DNA from: Rotaria sp. Silwood1
Lineage: Eukaryota; Rotifera; Eurotatoria; Philodinida; Philodinidae
NCBI GenBank assembly: GCA_905250075.1
Contig: CAJNOP010000059.1
Coordinates: 801,227 to 865,226 of the forward strand
Length of the DNA: 64,000 bases
Reading direction: 5' to 3'
The notes beneath the pieces are model-generated. The model was not told where the DNA came from and searched no databases. It worked only from the letters and a program-made list of their open reading frames with translations. Below, piece after piece: positions 12,101 to 21,411 of the stretch (position 1 is the stretch's first letter; each line of letters starts with the position of its first letter). The translations under genes and the position numbers were made by a program.

Positions 12101-12950
12101 CATAGTATATAAATGAATTTCCATCAAAAACAAACTTTTTCAGTAAAAATAATTTCACTTTTCACTTTAGTAACCTGTTCTCAAGTATAATAAATTGTTT
12201 AATCATGATGAAACCAGTTTTCACTCCTATTCTTTTTAATAAATTAGCAGTTTAAAAAAATTCAAATATTTTGAAACATCGAGATCTCATTAGTTGCTGA
12301 GTCCTGGTATGAGATCATACCCTGAACCCAAACCGACTGCAGGACACTAAAAAGAACAAAATAGAATGTTTTTTTTTATGTGTATGTGAATTCTTCTTTT
12401 AGGCTTAATTAAACATTTAGTTTCACATTATATTAGTAATGGTGATATTCAATCAGCAAGTATGTTTTTATTAACAATGTTAAATACATCATTTATGAAA
12501 ACAAAAGCTCAAGTAAAACTTTTTAATCAACATCTATATGATCCAATTTTATATGCATATGCAAATTTATTACATTGTTGGAAACATTTTTATAAACGAA
12601 CACAAATTTTATATCAAATCGATTATAATTGTCAATCACCAGCATCAATAAATCAAACATCATCGACAATTATTTGTTCAATTTGTTTTCAACCAGTTAT
12701 TGGTCAACATATTTTATGTGCAATATGTGCACATGGTGGACATTTAAGTCATATGCATGGATGGTTTTCATCATCGGAAAGTAAACATCGATATTGTCCA
12801 GAAAAAGACTGTGCATGTCGATGTATTATAAAACAACAAGAATTATTAAATGTGAATACAGATCATATACAAAAGCAACAACATACACCAATATTGACAC
12901 CAAGAGCTTATGGTGTTCGCACATCATCAACTAATACTCGTCCTTTTTGA
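6114..12950 (+). CDS. WDR59: GATOR2 complex subunit WDR59
   Basis: Orthologue of WDR59, a scaffold subunit of GATOR2, which relays amino-acid sufficiency to mTORC1 at the lysosome. Six exons join in phase: 6114-6518, 8155-8598, 8649-9235, 10351-11190, 11240-11664 and 12403-12950. The N-terminal half is a WD40 propeller (LTGSLDGQVQIWDIR, VTLSMDNSLRIF). Exon 4 carries an RWD domain (LNSLQDTYGPYIVVEIKD) followed by the family landmark PRTCGARFTGGTYL. The C-terminus is the WDR59 zinc finger, with CSIC, CAIC, HGGHLSHMHGWF and CP..CACRC. An acidic stretch ends exon 3, and a run of Gln codons lies at 11033-11054. Introns 1 (1636 bp), 3 (1115 bp) and 5 (738 bp) are long; intron 1 holds an antisense tRNA gene and a large inverted repeat. 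The stop is TGA. The start is the first in-frame ATG after a splice acceptor. Confidence 0.9.
6525..6532 (-). terminator. Pol III T-run terminator of tRNA-Gly
   Basis: Eight consecutive A residues on the plus strand read as T8 on the minus strand, four bases past the tRNA 3' end. This is the usual RNA polymerase III stop signal. Confidence 0.75.
6537..6608 (-). tRNA. tRNA-Gly (anticodon UCC)
   Basis: A complete 72-base cloverleaf on the minus strand, including the discriminator A. The acceptor stem GCGTTGG pairs with CCAACGC. The anticodon stem GTTGC/GCAGC encloses the 7-base loop CTTCCAA (anticodon TCC). The T arm CCGGG-TTCGACT-CCCGG contains the B box. It closely resembles animal tRNA-Gly(UCC), as recalled. 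There is no intron in the tRNA. It lies antisense inside WDR59 intron 1, 18 bases from the exon 1 donor. Confidence 0.95.
7015..7615. repeat. large imperfect inverted repeat in WDR59 intron 1
   Basis: The segment at about 7015-7225 reappears in reverse complement at about 7395-7615, separated by about 170 bases. Shared blocks include AGATCAAAAA.TTCTGAGAA, ATGTTGTAGAGCAAGTCG and ATTTTGAGGGAACC. I estimate 75-80% identity by eye with small indels. A transcript of the intron could fold into a hairpin of about 200 bp. It may be a fold-back or MITE-type element; no target duplication or transposase was identified. Confidence 0.7.
10087..10270. repeat. dispersed repeat, copy A (WDR59 intron 3)
   Basis: Non-coding stretch in the third WDR59 intron that resembles 15070-15240 in the same orientation. 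Shared words include ATCAATAG.ATCTTGT, CATTTCT.GAAGATTAA and AATAGAT...AAATAAT, spaced alike. Both copies lie in introns. The type of repeat is unknown. Confidence 0.45.
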
Positions 12951-14514
12951 GATTTTTTTTTGTTCTATTGATGTAAATGCTATTCGTGTTTTCAATAATA
13001 AAAGACAAACAAAGACAAAGAATAAAGTTTAATAGAAGAATGAAGCTCCATTACTTTTCAAAAAAAAAACGACCAGGTAATGACAGAATGATGAAAATCA
13101 ATAGAAGAAGAATTATGGAATGCTGATGTTGACGACAACGATGCTAAGGGCACTATATATTCAAGCCTTTCTCCTTCAGAAATCGATCTCAAACCACGTG
13201 CATTCAAATTAGATGAAACTTTTAGGATATGTCGAAACTATGTTGGAGAGGCAATGCTGAGATTTTCAGCCGTATATCCTGACGTTCGAGCAAGATATTT
13301 AACAAACAAGAGTCAAAAATAGCTCATTTGACAGATAATAATTTTCTATAGATCCTCATTCTATAGATTTTATTTTATTTTTTTAGTTGAAAGAGCTGTT
13401 TTTCTTACATTATTACTTGTTTTACTTCAAAAAAGATGATAAAGTCAATACCTTTAAAAACTCTCAAAAAATAGGTATCTATTTACAGAAGCGCCTTTTT
13501 ATAGAATCATAAAAAAAACTTAATTCGAAAAACAAGCATTGCAGCCTCACATGCAAAAAGAAAGCAATTGGCTACAATGAAGCTCCTTTGAAATTTCAAT
13601 CGTGCGTATTTAGAAAAACGTGAACAGAGAAAAAACGAAAAATATTTCTTGTGTTTTCTGAAAAAAACATGTTTTTCGAGTAAAAGTTACCGAAAATCCT
13701 CGAAAACGTTTAGATAAAGCGGGATGTCAAATAAAAAATTGTTTTATTTATCTAAGATAGGACGTCGTGCTATCTTTTCCTGCGTGTTGATGTCAATTTC
13801 GATTTGTTTGATAAAAATTGACATTTTTTCATGGAAGGGGGACTTTTAAATGACACATTTGATAAAAACTCAAAATTAAAAACAAAAATAATCGATTTTA
13901 GTCATCAGTATTTGTTAATTTCTCAAATATTCATTACCGGTTAAAGATTATATAATTAATAAAAACCAAATTTCAACTAATCATTGATGTGTAATTATTC
14001 ACAAAATGCTACCATTCCATGTAATATAAAGCAAGCCTGTAATAGTACAAGTAACCGTTTCAAATAGAATTTTTTTCATTTTTAAATAGTAACAAACTTT
14101 CGCTCAACTGTATTTATCGAAGTATTTCTTCTTAGTAAATTTATTCTTGATGCAAATTTTTATTGTCAGACTAAACCTAAGAACTAAAATTCATCATAAT
14201 ATGGGCGATGATAAATCAAATTGGCATGTATAATACTGCTTCTGTTCATATCTATAGTCATTAGTATTCACTAAGACAAATAGTACATATATAATGCCTA
14301 TAGAAATCCAACAATCTATTTGCAACAAATAAGTTCAATGATATTTTTAGATAAATAATCTCAAAATATATCAATCGATTAACAATTAGAATCTTAGTGA
14401 TATATTCATTCAATTTGAAAATACAATAAAATTGTTGAGGTGTATAACAAGGTCAGTATTTACTTTCATTTATTGTCAATGTTAAATATTTGATATACTA
14501 GTAGCAGGAGTAGC
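12951..14514. other. intergenic region with an unrecognised open stretch
   Basis: WDR59 3' end, then no convincing gene. At 13110-13322 (+) an unusual 70-codon frame stays open without any ATG, is less AT-rich than its surroundings and includes CRNYVGEAMLRFSAVYPD; it could be a relic exon of a lost or mobile gene, but I do not recognise it. Polyadenylation-like AATAAA motifs occur near 12996 and 13020. The rest is AT-rich with nothing recognised. Confidence 0.4.
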
Positions 14515-15619
14515 ATGTCATTTGATATTTATTCTATAAATGGAAGAGTAACACTCTTTATTACAAGTAGTCGAAGGTGCATAATACTGAAAGTTATGCC
14601 TGCACATCAACGACCGTTATCTTATATATATACTACAACTCCTTATACTATTCCTGCTTATGGAACTGTATCAACTCAGCCAATTCTATTAAATGTTAAT
14701 TGGTATAGTTCATGGCCAAGTATTGGATCAATAATTATATCTGTTACCATGGTGATTTTCAGTTCGACTATTATTGGTCTTGATATTGCTAATATAGCTA
14801 TTGAAGGAAACAAACAAAATGGAACTTCTAAATTAGGATTAGGAACAGCAACTGTTGGTGCCGGTATTTGGAGTGGATCTATATCATTTCTCGCTGCTAT
14901 TTTTATTATTGCCATTAGTAAGTAGAAAATTTAATACTAGAGTATAATTATTGAAAAATTTTTAAGCTCATTACTTTGTGATCTAAAAAGACTATCAAAG
15001 TATAGAGAAAGAAATTTAGCCTTTCTTTCAGACTGTGACCGACGTTGTTAGTATACGATCAAAAACTACAAATCAATAGTATCTTGTGAAACTACTTCCT
15101 TATTCCATTTCTAGAAGATTAAGAAAAAGAAAGCTGAACAAATATGTCCCACAATAGATGAAATAAAATAATTTCGTTCTGATTAGCCATAGCAGCTCCA
15201 TTTCGTTTCATATTTTAATTTTACAATGATTCTGCTAACAAATTTTAATTGTAAAGAAAATCGCATTTTTGACTTTTAAATGTCTATTTAAATAATATCT
15301 TTTTCCATTTTTTTTTAGTCTTCATCGTTTTATTTTTCTTTTAGTATTTATACAAAATAAACGTGTTGCTGCTACATCTGCATTATTGGCAGTTACTTTG
15401 GCTTTCTTATTTACTATTGTTCTCGTTGGTTTAGCTGGTAATTCAGTACAAAATAATCTATCTAAAACTGATCGTACAAATGTGGAAAAAGTACAAGACA
15501 AACTTTTAATTGCTATACTCTCTCTTGCTGTATTGGTCATGATACTTTGCATGATATTTTTTATTATGTATACGAAAGTCTTATTTTCATCATCTACTCA
15601 AAAATTAATAATGCGTTAA
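14515..15619 (+). CDS. four-helix membrane protein, possibly MS4A/CD20-like
   Basis: Two exons, 14515-14917 and 15345-15619, join in phase 1 across a 427-bp intron (donor GTAAGT, acceptor TTTTAG) to give about 225 residues. An ATG at 14596 is an alternative start giving about 198 residues; MPAHQRP...PAYGTV then forms a short cytoplasmic leader. Four hydrophobic segments follow: WPSIGSIIISVTMVIFSSTI, GAGIWSGSISFLAAIFIIAI, ATSALLAVTLAFLFTIVLVG and LLIAILSLAVLVMILCMIFF. The G.GIW.GSISF pattern at the second helix resembles the MS4A/CD20 superfamily, but similarity is limited to topology and that motif. No function can be assigned. The second acceptor (15343-15344) is chosen because the first AG at 15317-15318 leads to an early stop. 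Confidence 0.7.
15070..15240. repeat. dispersed repeat, copy B (intron of four-helix gene)
   Basis: Second copy of the repeat at 10087-10270, same orientation and order of shared words, in the intron between the two exons of the four-helix membrane gene. Identity is moderate by eye (roughly two thirds). Confidence 0.45.
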
Positions 15620-15895
15620 CAACCAACAATATTTGATAGAATTGTTTTAGACTTTATCATATGCTTACTAAATGAATACATATATATATCGAATTATATA
15701 TAATTTGTTTAATGAAGTTTTTTTTTATTTCTTCTCCTTGTGATTCTCATTTTGAATATGACAGTAAAAAGTGTATACAATTTATCAACATGAATATAAA
15801 GAATTATTTTTTTGTACTCTCATACTGTAGAGAATCAAAAATGAATAGGATGTTATTAAGAAAAGTACAATATGAATCTAAAATAAGATTACTAT

Positions 15896-16029
15896 TGTTA
15901 GAAAAAGAGAGGCGCCTTTTTGTTTAAAAAAAAAGGTTGTTAAATTAATTCATTCTCGTTCTGAATAAAACTTGTATGTGTTTCTTTTTTTTATTTAAAA
16001 CCAATAATCATTCTTAACTGAAGCTAACA
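15896..16029 (+). repeat. 5' LTR
   Basis: 134 bp, starting TGTTAGAAAAAGAG and ending AAGCTAACA, so the ends are short inverted repeats. An AATAAA polyadenylation-type signal lies inside. It is almost identical to 17695-17829. Confidence 0.9.
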
Positions 16030-16058
16030 TTTGGTAGTAGCGACTATCCTTATTCACG

Positions 16059-16508
16059 ATGCCCATTGAAGGTGCCAATTTGGAAAATTTGTTAGAACGA
16101 GTTATTCAAATGAACATGATTGTTATTGAAGAAATGCACCAGCAGCGTAAACAAATTACTGAACAACAAGTACTCATTTCATCACAGTTGTCTACACACT
16201 CGTCAACAACTGTACCAGATGAAGCATTAACTGATCCGTTATCACGATCATTCAACAAAATAAATGTCAAACCCAAAGAGTACAATGGCACCAATGAAGA
16301 AAATGTTGTTACTTGGCTAATAGCTTTGGAAGAAATTATGGCCAATCAGTTAACCCACGATGATGATCGAATATCACTTACTCTTAGTTTATTAGGTGGT
16401 ACGGCTTTACAGTGGTTTGTTAACTTGAAATTGAAAAATCAACGACGTTCATCATGGAATGAATTTAAAGGATTAGTTAAAAAAAGAATTGCACCTGTTT
16501 ACTTATGA
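16059..16508 (+). CDS. gag-like protein of LTR element (truncated)
   Basis: 149-residue frame beginning 29 bases after the 5' LTR. An N-terminal coiled-coil-like stretch (ENLLERVIQMNMIVIEEMHQ) is followed by the capsid core of the retrotransposon gag family: VTWLIALEEIMANQL and LSLLGGTALQWF, then W.EFK.LVKKRI. It ends shortly after the capsid region with no zinc knuckle, because of the internal deletion; the integrase frame overlaps its last residues in another reading frame. Confidence 0.8.
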   Translation: MPIEGANLENLLERVIQMNMIVIEEMHQQRKQITEQQVLISSQLSTHSSTTVPDEALTDPLSRSFNKINVKPKEYNGTNEENVVTWLIALEEIMANQLTHDDDRISLTLSLLGGTALQWFVNLKLKNQRRSSWNEFKGLVKKRIAPVYL

Positions 16509-17682
16509 TGAATCACATGAATTATTACATCGAAAATTAAATGATGAACAAACAGCTCCATATATACCATTTATATCACGCTTAGATTTAGTTCTCAAAA
16601 TGCATAATGCCTATGGACATATAGAAGCTGATGACATTCAAGAATTGTTACAAACAAAAGCATGGTGCCCAGGAATGAAAGCTGATGTTCAACAATGGAT
16701 TAAAACATATGTCAATTGTCAAATTTCAACATGTGGTAAAACCACAACTGAACCATTACATCCTTTAACTCCAGTGCCTCCATTCCATCGTTGGAGTTTT
16801 GATTTTATTGGCCAACTACCAGTAACATCTAATGGTAACCAGTGGATATTAATTGCACTTGATCATACAACAAAATGGTCGATAGTTAGAGTGGTTCCAA
16901 ATGCTACACATGAAGTTGTTGCTAAATTTGTTTATCAAGAAATTGTTTTAAATTTTGGTTGTCCAACAGAAATAATTACTGACCGAGGAAATAATTTCAC
17001 AATAGCGATGTTAAATTCCTATTTTAAACTGATTGGTATTAAACATATATTAACATCTGCTTATCATCCAAGGTCTAATGGTATTATTGAACGGTTTAAT
17101 CGTTTATTTGGTAGTATGCTCGCGAAATACGTAGCTGATAATGCTATCAATCAATGGGATGAATATGTTGATCGTGCATTATTTGCATGTCGAACAAGAC
17201 AACATCATGCCACAGGTAAAACACCCTTTTATATGGTGTATGGTGTAGAAGCAAAATTACCAGGTGATGAATTAATTCCTATCATTAATGATGATGAACA
17301 AAGTAATGTTACTAATCGTGTACAACAAATTAATCAACTACTACAACAACGTGATACTGTACATGAACGTTCAGATTCAAATGCTAATAAAATGAAACAG
17401 TATTACAATCTCCACTCAAAAAACCAAGCTGATGAACTATACGAGAATGATTGGGTATTAATACATAATGAAAACCGAAAGAAGTTTCATTCTCATTGGA
17501 TTAGACCGTACAAAATTAGAAAAATTTGTCCATTAGGAACGTGTCAACTCGAAAATGTTAAAGGACAAATTAAATTAGATTTAGTACATCGTGATATGTT
17601 AAAACGGGCATATGTTAATCCAAGAACAATGCAACAATGGTACAAGCCGTCTCGTCGAAATAATAAACACCATCTTAGTTAA
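16489..17682 (+). CDS. integrase part of LTR element pol
   Basis: About 397 codons with no ATG at the start, so it was part of a longer pol frame. The zinc-binding domain shows HNAYGH (HX4H) and later NCQISTC, where the spacing CX4C is wider than the usual CX2C. The catalytic core has WSFDFIG, ITDRGNN and NGIIERFNR; the second Asp and the Glu are separated by exactly 35 residues, giving the D,D35E triad. A C-terminal part with NDWVLIHNENRKKFHSHWIRP resembles the GPY/F-type region of Ty3/gypsy integrases. No reverse transcriptase precedes it. The frame is +1 relative to gag, so expression would need frameshifting or separate translation. Confidence 0.85.
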   Translation: MHLFTYDESHELLHRKLNDEQTAPYIPFISRLDLVLKMHNAYGHIEADDIQELLQTKAWCPGMKADVQQWIKTYVNCQISTCGKTTTEPLHPLTPVPPFHRWSFDFIGQLPVTSNGNQWILIALDHTTKWSIVRVVPNATHEVVAKFVYQEIVLNFGCPTEIITDRGNNFTIAMLNSYFKLIGIKHILTSAYHPRSNGIIERFNRLFGSMLAKYVADNAINQWDEYVDRALFACRTRQHHATGKTPFYMVYGVEAKLPGDELIPIINDDEQSNVTNRVQQINQLLQQRDTVHERSDSNANKMKQYYNLHSKNQADELYENDWVLIHNENRKKFHSHWIRPYKIRKICPLGTCQLENVKGQIKLDLVHRDMLKRAYVNPRTMQQWYKPSRRNNKHHLS

Positions 17683-17694
17683 AGGATGGAAGAG

Positions 17695-17829
17695 TGTTAG
17701 AAAAAGAGAGGCGCCTTTTTGTTTAAAAAAAAGGTTGTTAAATTAATTCATTCTCGTTCTGAATAAAACTTGTATGTGTTTCTTTTTTTTTTATCTAAAA
17801 CCAATAAACATTCTTAACTGAAGCTAACA
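17695..17829 (+). repeat. 3' LTR
   Basis: 135 bp, matching the 5' LTR except for two base changes and two homopolymer length differences. It is preceded directly by the purine tract at 17681-17694. Confidence 0.9.
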
Positions 17830-18914
17830 CTATTGAATTAGTTGGTAAAAACTATTATTCAGTTGGCCGCTGTGACACACGATATATTTTTAGATATTAT
17901 GAACTTACCAAAGACTCCGATTATAATGTAAGCGTAAAAAGAAAAACAAACCAGAATAAAATCTGTATTTTGTAAAGTAAGAAAGTAATTATTATTAGCA
18001 AATTCTTTTTCAATGTGCATTAATATATCACGTACTATTCGACGGTGTAAAAGAGAATAAGACACGGAAGAATTCCTTCGTTTGTAGTTCAAATACTTTC
18101 TTCATCAAATATGTTGGTTGTGTTTCCTCGTTCTCTCATATATTGTTCCGTTGATTTTGGCCAACAAATATTAGTAAGTCATATTACTTCGAAATTTTAG
18201 TGAAAGTATAATTAAAAAAATTAACTGATAGTGCACAACTTTTGCACTAATTTTGTGTCCAGTATAGCGTGACAAAATATTATTGTGACCACTAGACAGT
18301 TTCTTTATGTTAGAAAAATGAAGTGTCTACTACAAAGTTGTGTAAAAATATTCGATTGGAAAATATTTCGTATTTAGGTTTCGAATTTTTTTAGTAAGTT
18401 ATGTATGAATGTAAACAACACGACGTAAAGTTTATAGTGGTATCAAAATATTCGAGTTACAACAATCACAAGTTCCATAATTAAAAACTTGATTTTCCCT
18501 CTGTAACGACCGAAAAATGTTTTTTTCATAATCTCTAATAGAAAATATCCTTTTGTAAAGAGTTTACTAAACTCTAATGGAACATAAAATACGGAGTTTC
18601 ATTAGCTTCGGTTTTATTCATGCTTGTTCGCCTCTCTTTCAGTAGTTTGAGTATGTCTGAGTAAATGACGACAATAGATAAAGATATACAAAACGAATAG
18701 ATAAGTACATACATCTTTTTCTTTTTTCCAATCCTTCACATATGCATTTACTCTTGACCAAGAGTCGATCACAAATTATCGTATTTTCATCTTAAAGCAT
18801 TTTGCATTGATCGTCTAGCATCGGTCAAATGTTAAGTGCTTTCCTGTTTCTTCCTCTATCTCTTCTTTATTTGTGTGTATATTTTTGAGAAAGTAAGAGT
18901 AAAAATAGCTATAA
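17830..18914. other. intergenic region with a dispersed repeat fragment
   Basis: No gene recognised. The stretch 18268-18385 shares TCTACTACAAAGTTGTG-like words, and the TGACAAAA lead-in, with 6705-6835 in WDR59 intron 1, suggesting two diverged copies of a non-coding repeat. The remainder is AT-rich. Confidence 0.4.
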
Positions 18915-19416
18915 ATGAGGAGGTATCGATTCTATGGTGAAGAAAAAAAGGTTGTATTTTTTTTGCTCTTTCAGGATCCAATCAATGCAAACGGAATTAA
19001 GGTCTTTTTGAAGGTTATGGCTGTAAATGCAGCCAAAGATAAAACTATCTTTGATTTGGATATTTTAAAAGCAACAATTACCAGGGTATTCAGGACATGC
19101 AAGATAACGAATCTGGTAAAAATAGCTTCTTTTTTTTGAAATTTTTTTAACGACCTTTTTTCTAACAGTGGTTGAATGACGCAATAGCATCAGCAACAAT
19201 CAGTGGTAATACTATGGTTGTATTATCTTTCGTTTCACTTGACGATTTAGTAGACCATATCTATAAGGTAAGCGTAATGAGTATATGATTCAATTACCAA
19301 CTCTTGTGGTTTTTCTTATAGAGTCATGATCTACAAGAAAGAATTTTAGATTATTTGGACAAACGTAAGTTTGAGCAATATATTTACTAGTGAACATTCT
19401 TTTAATTTTAGTTTAA
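18915..19416 (+). CDS. unrecognised four-exon mini-gene
   Basis: Exons 18915-19115, 19169-19267, 19322-19364 and 19412-19416 join in phase with consensus GT...AG ends and end in a stop, giving about 115 residues; the last exon supplies only one residue and the stop. Introns are 47-54 bp, the normal size here, which is the main reason to believe the gene. Codon composition is less AT-biased than neighbours. The protein reads as mixed alpha/beta (NANGIKVFLKVMAVNAAKD; TMVVLSFVSLDDLVDHIYK) with no signal peptide. I do not recognise the family. The first 12-20 residues are doubtful: the segment 18951-18974 looks like GT...AG but is only 24 bp. It may be the 3' end of a larger, decayed gene. Confidence 0.45.
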
Positions 19417-19731
19417 CAACAACAAAGATATCAATTAACAATAAACGATAATTTATGCGTAACAAATAACAATGAATGATTCATCAACATCTTATTCGAT
19501 TATTTTTTTTAATTTTATGCTTCAATAAAACGATTAATGCCCGGAGGCCTATTAAGACATCATCGGTGTTTCAGTTATCATTCATGTAATAAAATGTATC
19601 TACTACACTATGCTAGAGGATTAGGATCGTTACCATGAGCAAAAAGAAAAAGAAAAAAGAGACATGAACACACAATATAGTAAAACATATGGAGGAGGAA
19701 CATACATAGTATCACGGCATACAAGGAGAAA
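19417..19731. other. short spacer before fold-back locus
   Basis: AT-rich with an AAAAAGAAAAAG tract near 19640. No gene or RNA recognised. Confidence 0.4.
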
Positions 19732-20125
19732 TACATATGGGATTGGTCAGTCTGACCGGGTACCCCAATTCCTTTTATCATCAAAGTGCTTCTATAATAT
19801 GTCAAATAGAAGTGATTTTTTCACTAGTTATAGTACTCGTGTAGTGCTAACGATATGCCAAGGACGAACGGTCTATAACATGTTCGAAACTAAAATAATC
19901 AAGTGTCTTCAGGAAAGATGTTCATAAATACCAATGGATTTTCTGAAGACACTTGATTATTTTAGTTTCGAACATGTTATAGACCGTTCGTCCTTGGCAT
20001 ATCGTTAGCACTGCACGAATACTATAACTAGTAAAAAACTCACTTCTATTTGATATATTATAGAAGCACTTTGATGATAAAAAGAATTGGGGTACCCGGC
20101 CAGACTGGCCAACCCCATATATATA
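19732..20125. repeat. near-perfect hairpin with ~185-bp arms
   Basis: The arm 19732-19916 is repeated in reverse complement at 19939-20125 with about ten mismatches, nearly all transitions (about 95% identity), around a loop of about 22 bases. Inner ends are AAGTGTCTTCAG / CTGAAGACACTT; outer ends are CATATGGGATTGG / CCAACCCCATATAT. It encodes nothing believable. It is either a recent fold-back/MITE insertion or a hairpin-RNA locus. It adjoins a second fold-back starting at 20117. Confidence 0.9.
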
Positions 20126-21015
20126 TAAACAGAAGAGGAGAAAGAATCAATTGACAAAAAAGTAGCCACTATATTGAAAGAAACATATCGCGACCTAATT
20201 AAACAGATGACTGCTGAAAGATGGTAGTGACAGTAGTGAACGACTGTTTAGATATTAGGATGCAGTATGGGTGTCCTAGTCCATTCTCCCTAGAAGAATG
20301 CCGAGGAAGGGCCAAGACATGAGGAAATCACTGTCATGATTCCCTCGGTAACTAAGCAAATTATAAAAAAAAATGTTGCGAGATTCCTGTTGAGGCGCTC
20401 GAAAATCAAGTAGAAATGGAGACAATCTCATTGAAAAAAAACTTTGGGTGAATTGCTGAAGACAGCCAAGGGAGTTCCTAGAGGAGTCTCTCGGAATTTT
20501 TCAGAGGCTTTCTCCCTGTCACCTCGCCAACTCCCCAAATTTTTTCTCAAGATTTTCTTAATATCTACTTGATTTCTGAAACCCTTGACAGGAATTTCAT
20601 AAAAAATATTTTCATGTTTTACTCAATACCCTCGGAAATCATGATAGAGATTCTCCGGGAATTCTTAAATCTGTCGGGAGCTCCCAGGGATTCCGCTAGC
20701 GAGAGTTGATTCGGGTGTTATTGTGGGTTTTACTTTCATGCAATACGTACACCTACACCCTCCCCCCTTTTCTGTTTTCGATCATTAATCTCCTCTACTT
20801 ATTCCCTCTCTGATACTAGATCATGCCAAAGTGGTTAATAAAAACAATTTCTTCAGATGTTAGCTATTAATTATCCTTTCTTTGTCTCAAATACTACTGT
20901 CATCTTTCGACGGCCATCTATATTTGATTTAGTCGCTGTATGTTTCTTTCAATGTAGTGGCTATTTTTCCGACGATTAATCCTTTCTTCTGTTCTGTTTT
21001 TTCTGTTTATATATG
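20117..21015. repeat. ~900-bp nested fold-back element
   Basis: The outer arms 20117-20240 and 20893-21015 are reverse complements at roughly 80-85% (shared GTAGCCACTA.ATTGAAAGAA). Inner arms at about 20323-20485 and 20507-20660 also pair, at roughly 65-70% (shared AAATCAAGTAGA, CATGATT.CC and ATTCCTGT). The centre is near 20496. The intervening parts 20241-20322 and 20661-20892 do not pair obviously. No transposase-like frame was seen. It starts where the neighbouring hairpin ends. Confidence 0.75.
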
Positions 21016-21411
21016 CACTATGATTAAACTGAACAAGCACTCCTCCTTCCTAGATTTCTAAACTTTTGTTAGTCATTGTACGACTATCTTTTTTTCACAG
21101 CACATTGAAGTATTCGATTCATAAATGGAATTTCTTTTCAATAACATAAAATCTACTTGATCAAACTTTCTAGTATTCAAGACTCTTCATATTAAAAATT
21201 TGCCGTGTAACAATGCCCTTCCGATTAACACCACCATATACACATTACATGATATAACACTGTGCATGAAAAAGAAGATGTATGCGTGATCTGAATAATT
21301 ATCAACTATAATTGTACAGAATAATTATTGTCTGATTATCTTGATATAAAAAAAAACAAATTTTCATAGTAATTTTAGAATGTAATTATTTTAATCGATC
21401 CTAAAAATCAA
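21016..21411. other. intergenic region upstream of AKTIP
   Basis: AT-rich, no gene recognised; presumably holds the AKTIP promoter and leader. Confidence 0.4.

Larger units (their letters stand above)
15896..17829 (+). mobile_element. internally deleted Ty3/gypsy-type LTR retrotransposon
   Basis: A complete LTR-to-LTR unit of only about 1.93 kb. Its 134/135-bp LTRs differ by two substitutions and two homopolymer indels, so insertion is recent. A 5-bp target duplication (ACTAT or CTATT, depending on how the LTR edge is set) flanks it. A primer-binding-site-like TGGTAGTAGCGAC (16032-16044) follows the 5' LTR, and a purine tract AAAGGATGGAAGAG (17681-17694) precedes the 3' LTR. Inside are a gag-like frame and an integrase frame; protease, reverse transcriptase and RNase H are absent, with the gag frame running straight into the region before the integrase zinc finger near 16490. 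Integrase D,D35E residues are intact. It must depend on a full-length relative for reverse transcription, or has lost mobility. Confidence 0.9.

Noticed and set aside
18951-18974. 24-bp GT...AG intron in the mini-gene
   Set aside because: Shorter than any intron seen here (minimum about 47 bp) and the frame is open through it.
19664-19927. 87-codon frame across the hairpin arm
   Set aside because: It follows the inverted-repeat arm and ends at the loop; no protein-like pattern.
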